Shown: positions 35,199-47,728 of the stretch, piece after piece | Numbering within the stretch: position 1 is the stretch's first letter | Layout: every line of letters starts with the position of its first letter | Source of the DNA: Syngnathus acus | Taxonomy: Eukaryota; Chordata; Actinopteri; Syngnathiformes; Syngnathidae | Reading direction: 5' to 3' | Assembly (NCBI RefSeq): GCF_901709675.1 | Contig: NC_051098.1 | Coordinates: 1,419,500-1,483,499 of the forward strand | DNA: 64,000 nucleotides | Made by a program: the position numbers and the translations under genes | The notes under the pieces: model-generated | What the model saw: only the letters and a program-made list of their open reading frames with translations | Database searches by the model: none | Told to the model about the DNA's origin: nothing

Positions 35199-35933
35199 TA
35201 GGGGTGTAAATCGCGGGTTTTGTCACGATACGATATCATACAAAGAATCACGATACGATATTTGCCGATATCTTAAAGCCTGCTGTGATTCATTCACGAT
35301 ACATCACGATATAGTGCTCTACGATCGATATAGAACAATATCCTGATTTATAACAATTCATACGCAAAATCAACAAGGTACTGCAAACTCTTTATTTAGG
35401 AAATTACAAGAGTATTGTAGTATACAAAGTGCTTATTTTAACACTGAACTTTATCAAATTCCTATATTTTTTCTCATATAAGTAAGTAAAGAAAAATGAA
35501 TATTCTTTCTTTTTTTATAATACCATTAACTTTAAAGTGCATTACTGAACTATTTAATTACAATAATTTTAATTGTCCGTTGAGCCATCTTTTCTTTGGA
35601 ATCCAAAGTGCTTCCAAACGAATGACTTGAAGCCCAAAGGGGAGCGAATTTCCTCGTCTTCTTGGACACTAGCCATAGCACCAGCCCAGGAGCCGCGTAG
35701 TTGTCGGCTCCCCTTTCACGTGCCTGCTCTGCTCACAACACAACACGCCGCGCACTGCTCCCGGAAAGAGGAAGCAAGCAACAATGAACTGGATTTCAAA
35801 ATAAAGTCGTGTCTAATGTCCAAGGTCAAAAACGGGCGATATAGATCGATGTTTACGTTTAGCATCGATGCCAACAAATCGTAGAGCATTATATCGATTC
35901 ATCGATGTGTATCGATGAATCGTTACACCCCTA
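35199..35933. mobile_element. hAT MITE (735 bp)
   Basis: Termini TAGGGGTGTAAATCG and ATCGTTACACCCCTA are inverted. Perfect 8-bp duplication ATTATTAG (35191-35198, 35934-35941). Subterminal CGATA and ATCGAT words are frequent at both ends. No transposase. Confidence 0.9.
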
Positions 35934-35941
35934 ATTATTAG

Positions 35942-36857
35942 TGCTCACACTATTCACATAATGCACAAGCTAAAGAAAAAACTACATGATCTACAATGGA
36001 ACTATTAAATGGACGGAATCATATTGACAGTCTACTTTAGCATTTGGATTGACGGGGTGTTGAAGGCAACTTCAACAATACATGTTCTGTGCATTCCATT
36101 TATATAGCCATTTTCAGCAGTAAAAGAGCATCTTTTTTACATTGAATACCGTTGTAAATGCTTTTGCCACATTTTCAACTGAAAATTACATCACATATAA
36201 TGAGGGCTTAGGTGACGACCAATCATGGCTCAGTTTGCGAACATCACATGACAGAACGACAAAAAGTGGCAAACTGTGTTTGTAAAGGTATTAAATGTAC
36301 GAATTAAATGAAAAGTAATGACATTAAGTTAATTATGGACAAAACAGATACCTTTTAGTGCTGAGAAAGAGCCAAATGCTTTCACCATCTCTTTCATGAC
36401 CAAGAGTTGGACACAATATTTAGGGCCCGAGTAAAATCCACTGCAAGGACTCTTGTTTTTGTAGAAATTATTATTTATGTATTTATCCAAAAAGAATAGC
36501 ATTTTTGACACCCTAGAAATGCAAGAAAACTCACCGAACTCATTGGTCTTTGTGAAAGTTTTTATAAACAATGAAAACAAAATGACTCTGCAGCACAACC
36601 TAGAGTCTTTTACTGACTCAGAAATGGTAAAAGAGTGTATGGAGGCAGTAGTAGAAACGATGTTGCATGGAATTAGAAGCGCAGGAGCTCAAACAATGTC
36701 AGTCAGATTCCCTTGTCTTCCTCAACCATAACAAGACCAGAGCTGCTATCAAACAACGTGCAGTTGCTGCTGGACAGCGCCATTTAAAATGCCCCGTGCA
36801 TCGCGTTAACAGCGGATGACTCAATTGACGCGAGTGAAAATTTGGTATATGGTATAT
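35942..36857. other. Unassigned; possible hAT transposase scrap
   Basis: In the plus frame 36477-36731 the stretch SFTDSEMVKECMEAVVETML resembles the segment after the BED finger in ZBED5-like hAT transposases. It is short and lacks other motifs. The remainder shows nothing. Confidence 0.35.
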
Positions 36858-36865
36858 ATATACAC

Positions 36866-37674
36866 TAGGGATGCACCGAAATAAAAATTCTTGGCCGAAA
36901 CCGAAAACCAAAAATGAGGAAACCAAGGCCGAAAACCGAAACACCGAAAGAAATGATTATGTCAGTTATTAGAACCACAGCATTTATGGCTACATGTGTA
37001 CTAACCTCACTAAAATCAAGGCATTGCAATAAACCAGTTACAAAAGTATGAAAATATTTATTTAGCACTGACATTACAACAATGCACAATATAAATTAAA
37101 ATTCAAAAATAAAATGAAATAAAAATAAAATGTTTAACTTGACCCCACTCATGTGTACATTAAATAATAATTTACAGGCTTATAACTGACTGGCCTGCTG
37201 AAAGACTGTAAAATTAAATATGTTCTCTTGGCAGAATCACTGGAGAACTTTCTTGCCTTTTCAAAAACGTCCGCCACAGACGGAGTGGGCGTGCTCGGTG
37301 TCAGTTTCCTTTTCTGTGTCGCCTTCTTCTCATATTCAGAATGGCGATCGGGATGTTTGGATTTCAGGTGATGAATTAAACCCGACGTGGAGAAACCTTT
37401 TGCAGATGCACCCCCTCTTGAAATTTCAGCATTGCATGTTTTGCAAATCGCTATCCGTGGGTCTTTCTCTGAGATAGTGAAATCAGTCCACACCGCAGAC
37501 ATGCTGGCTCTTATCCCGTTTTCCCGCGTGCTGGCTGCGCTGTTTGCTCACGTCATCACAAGTTTCGGCCGTGTTGTTTCGGTGATTTAGGTCTTTCGGC
37601 CAAAAAACGAAAATGCACTTTTGGGTCATTTTCGGCCGAAAATTTTTGGTGGCCGAATTTTCGGTGCATCCCTA
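36866..37674 (-). mobile_element. hAT element retaining a BED exon (809 bp)
   Basis: Inverted termini TAGGGATGCACCGAAA. Perfect 8-bp duplication ATATACAC (36858-36865, 37675-37682). GGCCGAAA words are repeated near both ends. It keeps only the N-terminal transposase exon. Confidence 0.9.
37149..37502 (-). CDS. BED zinc-finger exon of a hAT transposase
   Basis: The 117-codon minus frame opens MSAVWTDFTISEKDPRIAIC and shows a BED finger: the V-W-x-x-F start, C-x2-C (CKTCN) and H-x4-H (LIHHLKSKHPDRH). BED fingers bind transposon ends and occur in ZBED proteins. After about residue 65 it becomes Ser/Thr/Pro-rich (STPTPSVADVFEKARKF), as in intact hAT proteins, and then runs into unrelated residues. 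No RNase H core follows inside the element. Confidence 0.8.
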   Translation of the reverse strand: MSAVWTDFTISEKDPRIAICKTCNAEISRGGASAKGFSTSGLIHHLKSKHPDRHSEYEKKATQKRKLTPSTPTPSVADVFEKARKFSSDSAKRTYLILQSFSRPVSYKPVNYYLMYT

Positions 37675-37681
37675 ATATACA

Positions 37682-38831
37682 CCGTATTTTCCGGACTATA
37701 AGTCGCAGTTTTTTTATAGTTTGGCTGAGGGTGCGACTTATATGTGAAATTATTAACACATTATTACTTGATCATTAACACATGACTTACTTACTAGTAT
37801 AGTTGATCAATTCACGTTATTTTCACTTTAAACCGCATGAGGGCGCACGAGGCCTGTGGAATAATTGAAGCCGCCACTGACAATGAGTTCCATTCACTGA
37901 CTTCCGGAGTTAGGAGTTGTTTATAACACAGAGAGATTGACACAGAGGACGAAGATTTTGATGGATTTAATGATTTGTAGTGACACGGATGGTTCGATAA
38001 ACTTCTTATATATGTTAAAGTTATTTGATATATAGTTTATTTAGTGTAGCAACTTGTATTAGAGTTCAGTAGTTACCGATTGTTGAGGGAGGCCGTGAAG
38101 GCAGCTGGGTGGTGGAGACGGGAAGAGCGATCCAGGGCGCTTTCTTAAAGCACACACTGTGTTGGCTCGTATGTTGAGCTCTTGTTTTGTGAAATAAGAT
38201 CTATATAACTCTATTGTAAAGTTACCAAACCCACGACTTGCCTGGTACTTTGGTAACGCTACAATAGAGTTATATAGATCTGTGGAATAATTGGAGCCAC
38301 AACTGACGAGGAGTCTGACGTTAGCGCCGCATGTACTTCCAGAATCAGCAGCGTTGTTTTTGACACAGAGGACGAAGATTTTGATAGATTTGATGATTTG
38401 GAGTGACACGAATGGTTCGATAAAATTGTTATTTATGTTATAGCTATTTGATATATAGTTTATGTATAGTTATATGGGCCTGTGGAATAATTTGAACTGC
38501 AACTGACGTCAGCAGCACACCTCACACACTTACGGGGTCAGAAGCGGCGTTGTTTACACAAAGGATGAAGATTTTGATAGATTTAATGATTTGGAGTGAC
38601 ACAGGTGGTTTGATAAATGTGTTTTTCATGTTATAGTTATTTGAATAACTGTTAATGTTACGTCAGGCATGTTCTCAGCTCCTCGTTTGTGTTTATGTAA
38701 CGTTAGCATACCATATCATTTAGCCTGCTGTTGCCTGCTCATGTCTGTTCTTGGTGTTGGATTTTGTCAAATCAAGTTCTCCCAAAAATGCGACTTGTCG
38801 TCCGGAGCGACTTATAGTCCGAAAAATACTG
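37682..38831 (+). mobile_element. SQ-family MITE, full-length
   Basis: Begins CCGTATTTTCCGGACTATAA and ends CCGAAAAATACTG before TA. The interior repeats a module of roughly 180-200 bp three times (a GATTTAATGATTTGxAGTGA word at about 37965, 38385 and 38580). Confidence 0.85.
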
Positions 38832-38854
38832 TATATGGTATATATATGTATATA

Positions 38855-39657
38855 CCGTAATTTTCGGACTATAAGTCGCTCCGGAGTATAAGTCGCACCA
38901 GCCATAAAATGCCCAAAAATGTGAAAAAAAAACATATATAAGTGGCTCCGGAGTATAAGTCGCATTTTGGGGGGCAATTTATTCGACAAAATCCAACACC
39001 AAGAACAGACATGAACGAGCAACAACAGGCTAAACGATACGGTATGCTAACGTGACAAACACAAACGAGGAGCTGAGAACGGGCCTGACGTAACATTCAG
39101 TTATTTAAAAAAAACTATTACATAAATAACACGTTTATAAAACCATCTGTGTCACTCCAATTCATTAAATCCATCGATCGTCCTTTGTCAACAATGCCGT
39201 GTGCCGCGCCGCAGTTCAAATTATTCCACAGGCCCATACAACGATATATAAACTATATTTTAAATAACTATCACATAAACAACAATATTATCAAACCATT
39301 TGTGTCACTCCAAATCATTAAATCCATCGATCAAATGTCTCGTCCTTTATGTCATCCTGGTGACAGAGGACATGTCCAGAGGATGTGGCGCTTTAAAGTG
39401 TTAATTACTTTATTTGATTTTTTCTCTCTATTTTTCATGTTTTGAATATGTTCAAGATAAAGATATCAAAGCATGTGAAGTGATCAACTATACTAAAAAT
39501 AACATGTGAAGTGGTCAACTATACTTGTAAGTAAGTGATGTGTTAATGATCAAGTAAAAATTTGTGAAAAAAAACATATATAAGTCGCTCCTGAGTATAA
39601 GTCGCCCCCCCACCCAAACTATGAAAAAAAACGCGACTTATAGTCCGAAAATTACGG
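38855..39657 (-). mobile_element. SQ-family MITE, full-length, opposite orientation
   Basis: CCGTAATTTTCGGACTATAA at the left, its inverse at the right, TA on both sides (38853-38854, 39658-39659). The interior is in reverse relative to the preceding copy, so the two are arranged tail to tail within 25 bp. Confidence 0.85.
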
Positions 39658-39659
39658 TA

Positions 39660-40449
39660 ACTTTTGGAATATGGTCGTTTTTATCATAAGGACAGCAAAG
39701 CATTTGTAGAGGACATTTTAGGCTTCACTGCATTGAAAACACACAAAAGAGGAGAGGACATATACATATTTGGCGATAAAGTAGTACTGCTGCACATTGT
39801 GGTACATCATTACCTCCCACTTAACTTTTCATTGTTAAATTAAATACATATATTTTCTGTTTAAAATGTGTTCATGTGCAATAGCACACATGCTGCACTT
39901 TGCAAATTTTATGGGTCTGATTTTTATTTCATTTTTATTCTATGAAATATTTTTGTTATAAACATGAGAAATAAATCTTCATAGACCTTAAAATCTTGCA
40001 TTTGTAAAAATAATCTTACAAAAAAAACCTAGGTTAAAAATACTGACATTTGCAATGGACATGTTGTTTACAACTAAAACAATATTGTTGTTGGAACACT
40101 TTTGCATGTCCGGACCATGGTCTACTAGGTCAGTCGAGATAGTGGATCTCTTGCCAATTTATTTGGGGACCCCTGACCTAGAGTGAAGAAAAAAAAAAAT
40201 CCTGGCATGTTTGCCGTTTTTGCCATGCCTTATGGACTGAGAGAATTCTGGGACTGGACTAAAGATACACACTCACACACAGACACTCTGACGTTGCGTT
40301 ATTAGCAATTAAATGAATACAGCGGTACCTCTACTTACGAACGCCTATACTAACGAACTTTTCGAGATATTAACCGGAGCCTCGCAATTTTTTTCCATAT
40401 ACCTACAAACCAATTTAAGACTTCCGAACCACCACCACCACCACAGAAA
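39660..40449. other. No gene; mariner-type terminal fragment
   Basis: 40320-40440 begins CAGCGGTACCTCTACTTACG, resembling one end of a Tigger-type MITE, without a partner end. A TTGGGGACCCCTG word at about 40160-40175 looks like a hAT terminus, also unpaired. A CCA repeat lies at 40428-40443. Confidence 0.45.
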
Positions 40450-42256
40450 ATGTGCGACATTTCTACAAGTCGCAGAAGAAGAGGCAATATAATTATGCAA
40501 TATGTTTACTTTCACGGAGGATAAAAGAGACAAAATTGCTGTTCCGAAGCAGAAGTTTCAAGACTATTGTGAGTCAAGAAAAAATCTACCTGTCATACGG
40601 CACCTGTTCTTCACCAGAGCCCAAAAACAAGGTGAGAGCATTGATATATACGTGACGGATTTAAAGAACAAGGCTAAAGACCGTGAATTTGGAGATTTGC
40701 ATGACTCGCTGGTACGTGACATAATAGTGTGCGGCAACATAAACGACTAGGTGAGAGGCAGAATGTTGAGAGGCAGATCTTAACAAAAAAAAGACCTTAA
40801 CAAAAGCTGTGGAACCAGTAAGATCACGACCAGTTAAGTCAAAGCCCTAACTGAAAAAGTGGAGGTGAACAAATTGAGAATGGTTGAACAACTGTAACAG
40901 ATGTGGATTTAAGCATGGAGAAAAATGCCCTGCATATTGTCAAACGTGCAATGCATGCCACAAGAAGAACCATTTTGCCAAGATGTGCAAATCGCAAGCC
41001 TAACGTAAAAAAACAAGGGAAGAATGTACACGCCGTGGAGCAAAGCAAAAATTAAAAGGAAAATGAAATGTTCATAGGAACTCTCAGTTAAAAATATGGA
41101 AATTTCTGAAATGGAGTCCACAAACAAAGACAATGATGTGTGGACAGAAATGTTCATAATATTGAACAAACTTGTGACATTCAAGCTGGACACAGGTGCG
41201 GACTGCAATGCAATGTCAATCAAGACTGGTCGCACTTGAACTAAGTAAGAAACTTGAAAAAAAGCAAGAAAAAACTAGTGCCCTTCTTTGGCCAAAAGGT
41301 GGCAGCGCTGGGCAAGGAATCACTCATGTGAGTACAAAGGTCAGAATCACATCATAGAATTTGAGATTGCAAAAGAGGACGTTTCAGCTATTTTGGGAGG
41401 AGCTACATGCATCAGACTAGGCTACGTGAAAAGATTGTATGAAGTCATAGAAGAGCAAAACATTCTGAAATACTGTAAAGATCTGTGGGTTGCTTCCCTG
41501 GTCAGCACCACATAAAGATAGACCCCACAGTCACACCTGTGGTGCACACCCCCAGGAAAACACTAGTTGCACTGAGAGAGAGAGTAGTTCAGGAGCTACA
41601 GCGCATGGAGAGAATGGGAGTAACAGCAAGACAAACCGAACCAACTGAGTGAGTCAACAGTATGGTGACTGTTGTTAAACCAAAGAAAATACGCGTATGT
41701 ATGGACCCCAAAGACTTGAATAGCGCCATCAAACGTGACAACTACCCATTACTTACAGTTGAAGAAGTTTTTACATGCCAAATGCCAAATATTTCTCAGT
41801 GCTGAATGCAGATCAAGGATTTTGGCAGATTTAACTTGATGAACAAACTTCAAAGCTCTGCACGTTCAATACCCCCATTGGAAGATACCACTTTCTTCGT
41901 TTACCTTTTGGTGTCTCTTCGGCATCAGAACTGCTCCAGAGGGCAATCGCACGAATGATTGAAGATTTAGTGTTGTGAACATCCGAGATGACTTGCTGGT
42001 GTGGGGAGACTATAAACAAGAGCATGATCGAAGACTAAAAAAATGGTGGACAGAGCAATACAATCTGAAACTGAACAAGAAAAAATGTGTCATAAGGGCA
42101 AATGAGAGTACATTGTACAAGCACAAGTACATTGGACACACACTCACAGACAATGGCTTGAAAACCAGATAATGAAAAAGTGAGAGCTGTGACACACCTT
42201 CCTCCTCCACGGGACAAACAAGAACTGTTAAGACTCTTGGGAATGATTCAGTATCT
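40450..42256 (+). pseudogene. Gypsy retrotransposon: gag, protease, start of RT
   Basis: Decayed plus-strand gag-pol. Gag: FQDYCESRKNLPVIRHLFFT and DIYVTDLKNKAKD (about 40555-40680). A nucleocapsid zinc knuckle, CNACHKKNHFAKMC (C-x2-C-x4-H-x4-C), lies at about 40945-40990. Protease: KLDTGADCNAM at about 41190. RT: VCMDPKDLNSAI at about 41697, RLPFGVSSASE near 41900, and a catalytic box reading NIRDDLLVW near 41977, where DD is kept but the usual Tyr-x-DD context is changed. Stops and frameshifts are frequent. The frame is interrupted at 42257 by a solo LTR and resumes at 48554. The element's own LTRs were not identified. Confidence 0.85.
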
Positions 42257-42775
42257 TGTCAAGTGGCACAGTGGTACCAGAAGGTGTATAATTCGGTATT
42301 GGATTTGGCCCAGGCAAATTGGCCATTCCTAAAACATATAGTAATTCCAAATTTCACCAGGAGATGGTAGCAAAGCTTGACGTGAGAGCCCTGTTGGGGG
42401 CCTAGTAAGGGTTACTTACAAATTGGCTAACCTTAAACATGTAATAATTTCAAATTTCACCAGGAGATGGTGCCAAAGCTTGACATAGGGGTGACCTGTT
42501 GGGGGCCTAGTAAGGGTTACTTAGAAGTTAGTTCCTCAAAATTAACTTTTGTTAAACTGGTAGAGGGGGGTGACTGGTTGATCTAGTCAACCTCCATTGC
42601 AGTTCCAGATTTCACCAGAAGATGGTGCCAAAGTCAGATTGACTTATAGTAATACTTACTGCACAATAGTAAAAGTTATTGACTCAATAAACATGAACTG
42701 TTCTGAGAAACACAGCAACACACAACTTTGGATTATTTTATATTATATTGTTTCACCATAATATAATTTGTAACA

Positions 42776-43130
42776 AGGCGGCTCGGTGGGGCACTGGGTA
42801 GCACGTCCGCCTCACAGTTAGGAGGGTGCGGGTTCGATTCCACCTCCCTGTGTGGCGTTTCCATGTTCTCCCCGGGCCCGAGTGGGTTTTCTCCGGGCAC
42901 TCCGGTTTCCTCCCACATCCCAAAAACATGCTTGGTAGGCCGATTGAAGACTCCAAATTGTCCCTAGGTGCGAGTGCGAGTGCAAATGGTTGTTTGTCTC
43001 TGTGTGCCCTGCGATTGGCTGGCAACCTGTTCAGGGTGTCCCCCGCCTACTGCCCGATGACGGCTGGGATAGGCTCCAGCACTCCCGCGACCCCCGTGGG
43101 GACTAAGCGGTTCAGAAAATGGATGGATGG
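42776..43130 (+). mobile_element. (GGAT)n SINE, full-length
   Basis: tRNA-like head with B-box GGTTCGATTCC at about 42831, body, and a GGAT tail. Flanked by the 13-bp duplication ATAATTTGTAACA (42763-42775, 43131-43143). Confidence 0.92.
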
Positions 43131-43733
43131 ATAATTTGTAACAGCTTAAGCAATACAATAACATATGTTAACGTAAGTAGTACCCATGATCATAGTATGG
43201 TTATGCGTTAAGTTGATCATTACAAGACAAGATGTATGTGTTATTATTGATGCTCTGTATTGATGCAATATTTAATTGATATCCAACATGTATTTAACAT
43301 TGTTATTGCATTTACACAATGTATTGAGGGTTGAGTGAGGACAAAGAGACAGCAAGGGATGACTAATTGCTGGAAGGCTTGGGTCCCACGCATGAGCGTG
43401 ACCCAAGGTCATGCTCATCCGGTTGAGGCCTAGGCAGGATGTAACCTTAACAGTGATGCTACTTGGTGGAGGACTGCGGATGACTCATGAGCCTGACCCA
43501 GAGGTCACCTCGACGCCTAGGATGGGGATGCAGCTGCGGTCTATTTTAAATCAAATACAGGATATTGCATGGAAATTAAAACTGCGATGACGCATGCACA
43601 CCTGACCTCGGAGGTCATCTCGAGGGCTGGCCGGATGCACCTGCAGTCTATTTTAGAAGCATATGAGTCATATGAGAACAACATATGACCTAATGGAAAA
43701 AACTAGTATGTGACTTAACACACGTACGGCAAG

Positions 43734-43742
43734 GTATAAAAG
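43734..43742 (+). promoter_or_regulatory. Probable TATA box of LTR copy c
   Basis: GTATAAAAG sits in the LTR, about 25-30 bp upstream of a region that copies b and c share (GGCCxTGxCGCTGCxC). It fits an LTR promoter. The transcription start was not determined. Confidence 0.5.
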
Positions 43743-44220
43743 GTTCGTTCCGAACAAGAGCAGCGCTCTCCCCATCAGGACGATGGCCCTGCCGCTGCTG
43801 CCCAGAGCAAAGAACGCCTTCAGACGAAGATAGCTTTTTCATTCTTTTTGAGATCAGACCAAAATCTACTAAGATGAACTTCTAGAGTCTTCGAATTGGA
43901 CTTTGTCAAATTTTAAGCTTCGAGATAGTCAAGGGTAAAGCGGCTCCTGAGGCAGCAAGAGGGAGACGCCATATTAGGGCGTTGGCTTTTTTCCCCCCTT
44001 ATGAAGAAAAACGCCCGGACGCGGGTCACCGGGGCCCCCCTCTGGAGCCAGGCCTGGAGGTGGGGCTCAAAGACGAGAGTCTGGTGGCCGGGCCTTCGCC
44101 CATGGGGCCCGGCCGGGCACAGCCCGAAAAGGAAACGTGGGTCCCCCTTTCCATGGGCTCACCACCTGTGGGAGGGGCCAAAGGGGTCGGGTGCATTGTG
44201 AGCTTGGCGGCAGCCAAAGG

Positions 44221-44956
44221 CAGGGACCTTGGCGGTCCGATCCCCGGCTGCAGAAGCTGGCTCTTGGGACATGGAATGTCACCTCTCTGGCTGGAAAGGA
44301 GCCCGAACTGGTGTGCAAGGCAGAAAGGTTCCGACTAGATATAGTCGGACTTGCCTCCACACACAGTTTAGGTTCCGGTACTAGCCCTCTCGAGAGGGGC
44401 TGGACTCTCTTCCATTCTGGAGTTGCCCACAGTGTGAGGCGTCGAGCAGGTGTGGGTATAGTTATTGCCCCCCAGCTGGGCGCCTGCACATTGGGGTTCA
44501 CCCCGGTGAACGAGAGGGTAGCCTCCCTCCGCCTTCGGGTGTGGGGACGGGGCCTGACTGTTGTTTGTGTCTATGCACCAAACAGCAGCTCAGAGTACCC
44601 ACCCTTCTTGGGGTCCCTGGAGGAAGTGCTGGAGAGCGCTCCTTCTGGAGACTCCATCGTTCTACTGGGTGACTTCAATGCTCACGTGGGCAATGACAGT
44701 GAGACCTGGAAGGGTGTGTTTGGGAGGAACGCCCCCCCCCCGATCTGAACCCGAGCAGTGTTCTATTATTGGACTTCTGTGCTCGACACGGATTTTCTAT
44801 AATGAACACCATGTTCAAACATAAGGGTGTCCATGTGTGCACTTGGCACCAGGACACCCTAGGCCGCAGTTCGATGATCGACTAGTCATGTCATCGGATT
44901 TGCGGCCGCATGTTTTGGACACTCGGGCGAAGAGAGGGGCGGAGCTGTCAACTGAT
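44221..44956 (+). pseudogene. Rex3-like endonuclease domain
   Basis: Open to 44748, then frameshifted in a C-run at 44733-44742. Motifs: [29 protein letters not shown] (where the conserved Glu of an LxET-type block appears lost), [20 protein letters not shown], and [13 protein letters not shown] with the catalytic Asp/Asn pair. After the frameshift the sequence continues toward the S-D-H region, which is cut at 44957 by an inserted LINE tail before the final His motif, resuming at 45097. Confidence 0.85.
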
Positions 44957-45096
44957 GTGTTTGTCCTTGTCTGTTATTTACCATTTTTTGTAATTCTGGC
45001 ACTTGTTTTATTCTTGCACTTGTATCATTCGTGCACTCATATGCACTGCTGTGACAAGGGAATTTCCCCGCTGTGGGATGAATAAAGTTCTATCAT
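44957..45096 (+). mobile_element. Short LINE/SINE 3' end nested in Rex3-like endonuclease
   Basis: About 140 bp ending GACAAGGGAATTTCCCCGC, then GGATGAATAAAGTTCTATC, a common teleost LINE 3'-end type. It separates the two halves of the endonuclease's His motif. Confidence 0.75.
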
Positions 45097-45979
45097 CATC
45101 ACCTGGTGGTGGGTTGTCTCCAATGGTGGGGGAAGATGCCGGACCGACCTGGCAGACCCAAACACTCTGTGAGGGTCTGCTGGGAACGTCTGGCAGAATC
45201 CCCTGTCAGGAAGAGCTTCAACTCCCACCTCCGGCAGAGCTTTTCCCACATCCCGGGGGAGGCGGGGGACATTGAGTCCGAGTGGACCATGTTCCGCGCC
45301 TCCATTGTTGAGGCGGCCGACCGGAGCTGTGGCCGTAAAGTCGTTGGTGCCTGTCGTGGCGGCAATCCCCGAACCCGCTGGTGGACACCGGTAAGGGATG
45401 CCGTCAAGCTGAAGAAGGAGTCCTATCCGGCCATTTTGGCCTGCGGGACTCCGGAGGCAGCTGACAGGTACCGGATGGCCAAGCGGAACGCGGCTTCGGC
45501 GGTTGCTGAGGCAAAAACCCGGGCGTGGGAGGAGTTTGGCGAGGCCATGGAGAATGACTTCCGGACGGCTTCGAGGAAATTCTGGTCCACCATCCGGCGT
45601 TTCAGGAGGGGGAAGCAGTGCAATGTCAACACTGTTTACAGTGGGGATGGCGTACTGCTGACCTCGACTCGGGACGTCGTGAGTCGGTGGGGAGAATACT
45701 TCGAAGACCTCCTCAATTTTACGTACACGCCTTCCATTGTGGAAGCAGGGCCTGGAGACTTTGAGGCGGACTCTCCAATCTCTGGGGTCGAAGTCACCGA
45801 GGTAGTTAAAAAACTCCTCAGTGGCAAGGCCCCGGGGGTGGATGAGATCCGCCCGGAGTTCTTAAAGGCTCTGGATGTTGTGGGGCTGTCATGGCTGACA
45901 CGCCTCTACAACATTGCGTGGACATCGGGGACAGTGCCTCTGGATTGGCAGACTGGGATGGTGGTTCCCCTCTTTAAGA
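45097..45979 (+). pseudogene. Rex3-like ORF: linker to RT entry
   Basis: One open frame from 45106. It includes the NPRTRWWTPVRDAVKLKKES linker, KFWSTIRRFRRGKQ, a G-K-A-P-G-V-D-E block at about 45829 (the RT0/RT1 entry), and WTSGTVPLDWQTGMVVPLFK, which is broken off at 45979 by an insertion. Confidence 0.85.
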
Positions 45980-46284
45980 TTCAAGATTCAAGAATTTTTT
46001 ATTCGCCATGTTTGAGCGTGCCAAACAAGGAATTTGACTTCGGTAAATCACAGCCTCTGTTCAACATTTAGGTGAATAACAACACTCAGGACATGTGAAA
46101 AATGGCAAATATTCTCAAACATCCCCTGATCTTCAACTCCCAAGAGGGCAAGGAAAAACTCAACACTCCAGCTAGGGGAAATGAGAAACCTTGAGAAGAG
46201 ACCACAGATGGGAGGGTCCCTCTTCCAGGATGACCAGGCTGCAATGGATGCAGAGAGGACACATAGTACAAACAGTGTAGACAG
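45980..46284 (-). mobile_element. 305-bp retroposon nested in Rex3-like RT
   Basis: Begins TTCAAGATTCAAGAATTTTT, which in antisense is an AATCTTGAA-type LINE 3' tail, so it is probably inserted in minus orientation. Flanked by TTAAGA (45974-45979, 46285-46290). Confidence 0.75.
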
Positions 46285-47608
46285 TTAAGAAGGGGGACCG
46301 GAGGGTGTGTTCCAATTACAGGGGAATCAGACTCCTCAGCCTCCCTGGTAAGGTCTATTCAGGGGTGCTGGAGAGGAGGGTCCGTCGGGAGGTCGAACCT
46401 CGGATTCAGGAGGAGCAGTGTGGCTTTCGTCCTGGCCGTGGAACAGTGGACCAGCTCTACACCCTTGGCAGGATCCTCGGGGTGCATGGGAGTTCGCCCA
46501 TCCAGTCCACATGTGTTTTGTGGACTTGGAAAAGGCGTTCGACCGTGTCCCTCGGGAGGTTCTGTGGAGGGTGCTTCGGGAGTATCAGTCAGCCAACTGA
46601 TAAGGGCGGTTCGGTCCCTGTATCACCGATGCCAGAGTTTGGTCCGCATTTCCGGCAGTAAGTCGGATTCGTTCCCAGTGAGGGTTGGATTCCGCCAAGG
46701 CTGCCCTTTGTCACCTATTCCGTTCATAATTTTTATGGACAGAATTTCTAGGCGCAGCCGAGGCATTGAGGGGGTCCGGTTTGGGGACCTCAGCATCGCG
46801 TCTCTGCTTTTTGCAGACGACGTGGTGCTGTTGGCTTCTTCAGGCCGTGATCTCCAGCTCTCACTGGAGCGGTTCGCAGCCGAGTGTGAAGCGGTTGGGA
46901 TGAGGGTCAGCACCTCCAAATCTGAGTCCATGGTCCTCGGTGGGAAAAGGGTGAAATACCCTCTCCGGATAGGGGATGAGATCCTGCCCCAAGTGGAGGA
47001 GTTCAAGTATCTTGGGGTCTTGTTCACGAGTGAGGGGTGGATGGAGCACGAGATCGACAGGCGGATCGGTGCAGCGTCGGCAGTAATGCGGACTCTGTAC
47101 CGGTCCGTCGTGGTAAAGAGAGAGCTGAGCCAAAAGGCAAAGCTCTCAATTTACCGGTCGATTTACGCTCCTACCCTCACCTATGGTCACGAGCTATGGG
47201 TCGTGACTGAAAGAACGAGATCCCGGATACAAGCGGCCGAAATGAGTTTTCTCCGCAGGATGTCCGGGCTCTCCCTTAGAGATATGGTGAGAAGCTCGGT
47301 CATCCGGGAGAGACTCAGAATAGAGTCGCTAGTCCTCCACGTTGAGAGGAGCCAGATGAGGTGGCTCGGGCATCTCATCAGGATACCTCCTGGACGCCTC
47401 CCTGGGGAGGTTTTCCGGGCATGTCCCACCGGTAGGAGACCCCGGGGACGACCCAGGACGCGCTGGAGAGACTATGTCTCTCAGCTGGCCTGGGAACGCC
47501 TTGGGATCCCCCGGGATGAGCTGGATGAAGTGGCTGGGGAGAGGAAAGTCTGGGAGTCCCTCCTAAAGCTGCTGCCCCCGCGACCCGCCCCGGATAAGCA
47601 GAAGAAGA
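46285..47608 (+). pseudogene. Rex3-like RT domain and C-terminus
   Basis: Resumes in the [12 protein letters not shown] block. A frameshift near 46480 is followed by [15 protein letters not shown] (first catalytic Asp), then [23 protein letters not shown] with the catalytic Asp pair at about 46814-46819, and the C-terminal region ([46 protein letters not shown]). The last frame (46420-47760) runs without a stop into the (GGAT)n tail, whose Asp-Gly-Trp-Met repeats are not real protein. Confidence 0.88.
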
Positions 47609-47728
47609 TGGATGGATGGATGGATGGATGGATGGATGGATGGATGGATGGATGGATGGATGGATGGATGGATGGATGGATGGATGGATGGATGGATGGA
47701 TGGATGGATGGATGGATGGATGGATGGC
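47609..47728 (+). repeat. (GGAT)n tail, about 30 copies
   Basis: Nearly perfect tetranucleotide run directly after the Rex3-like ORF, most simply its 3' tail. Confidence 0.95.
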
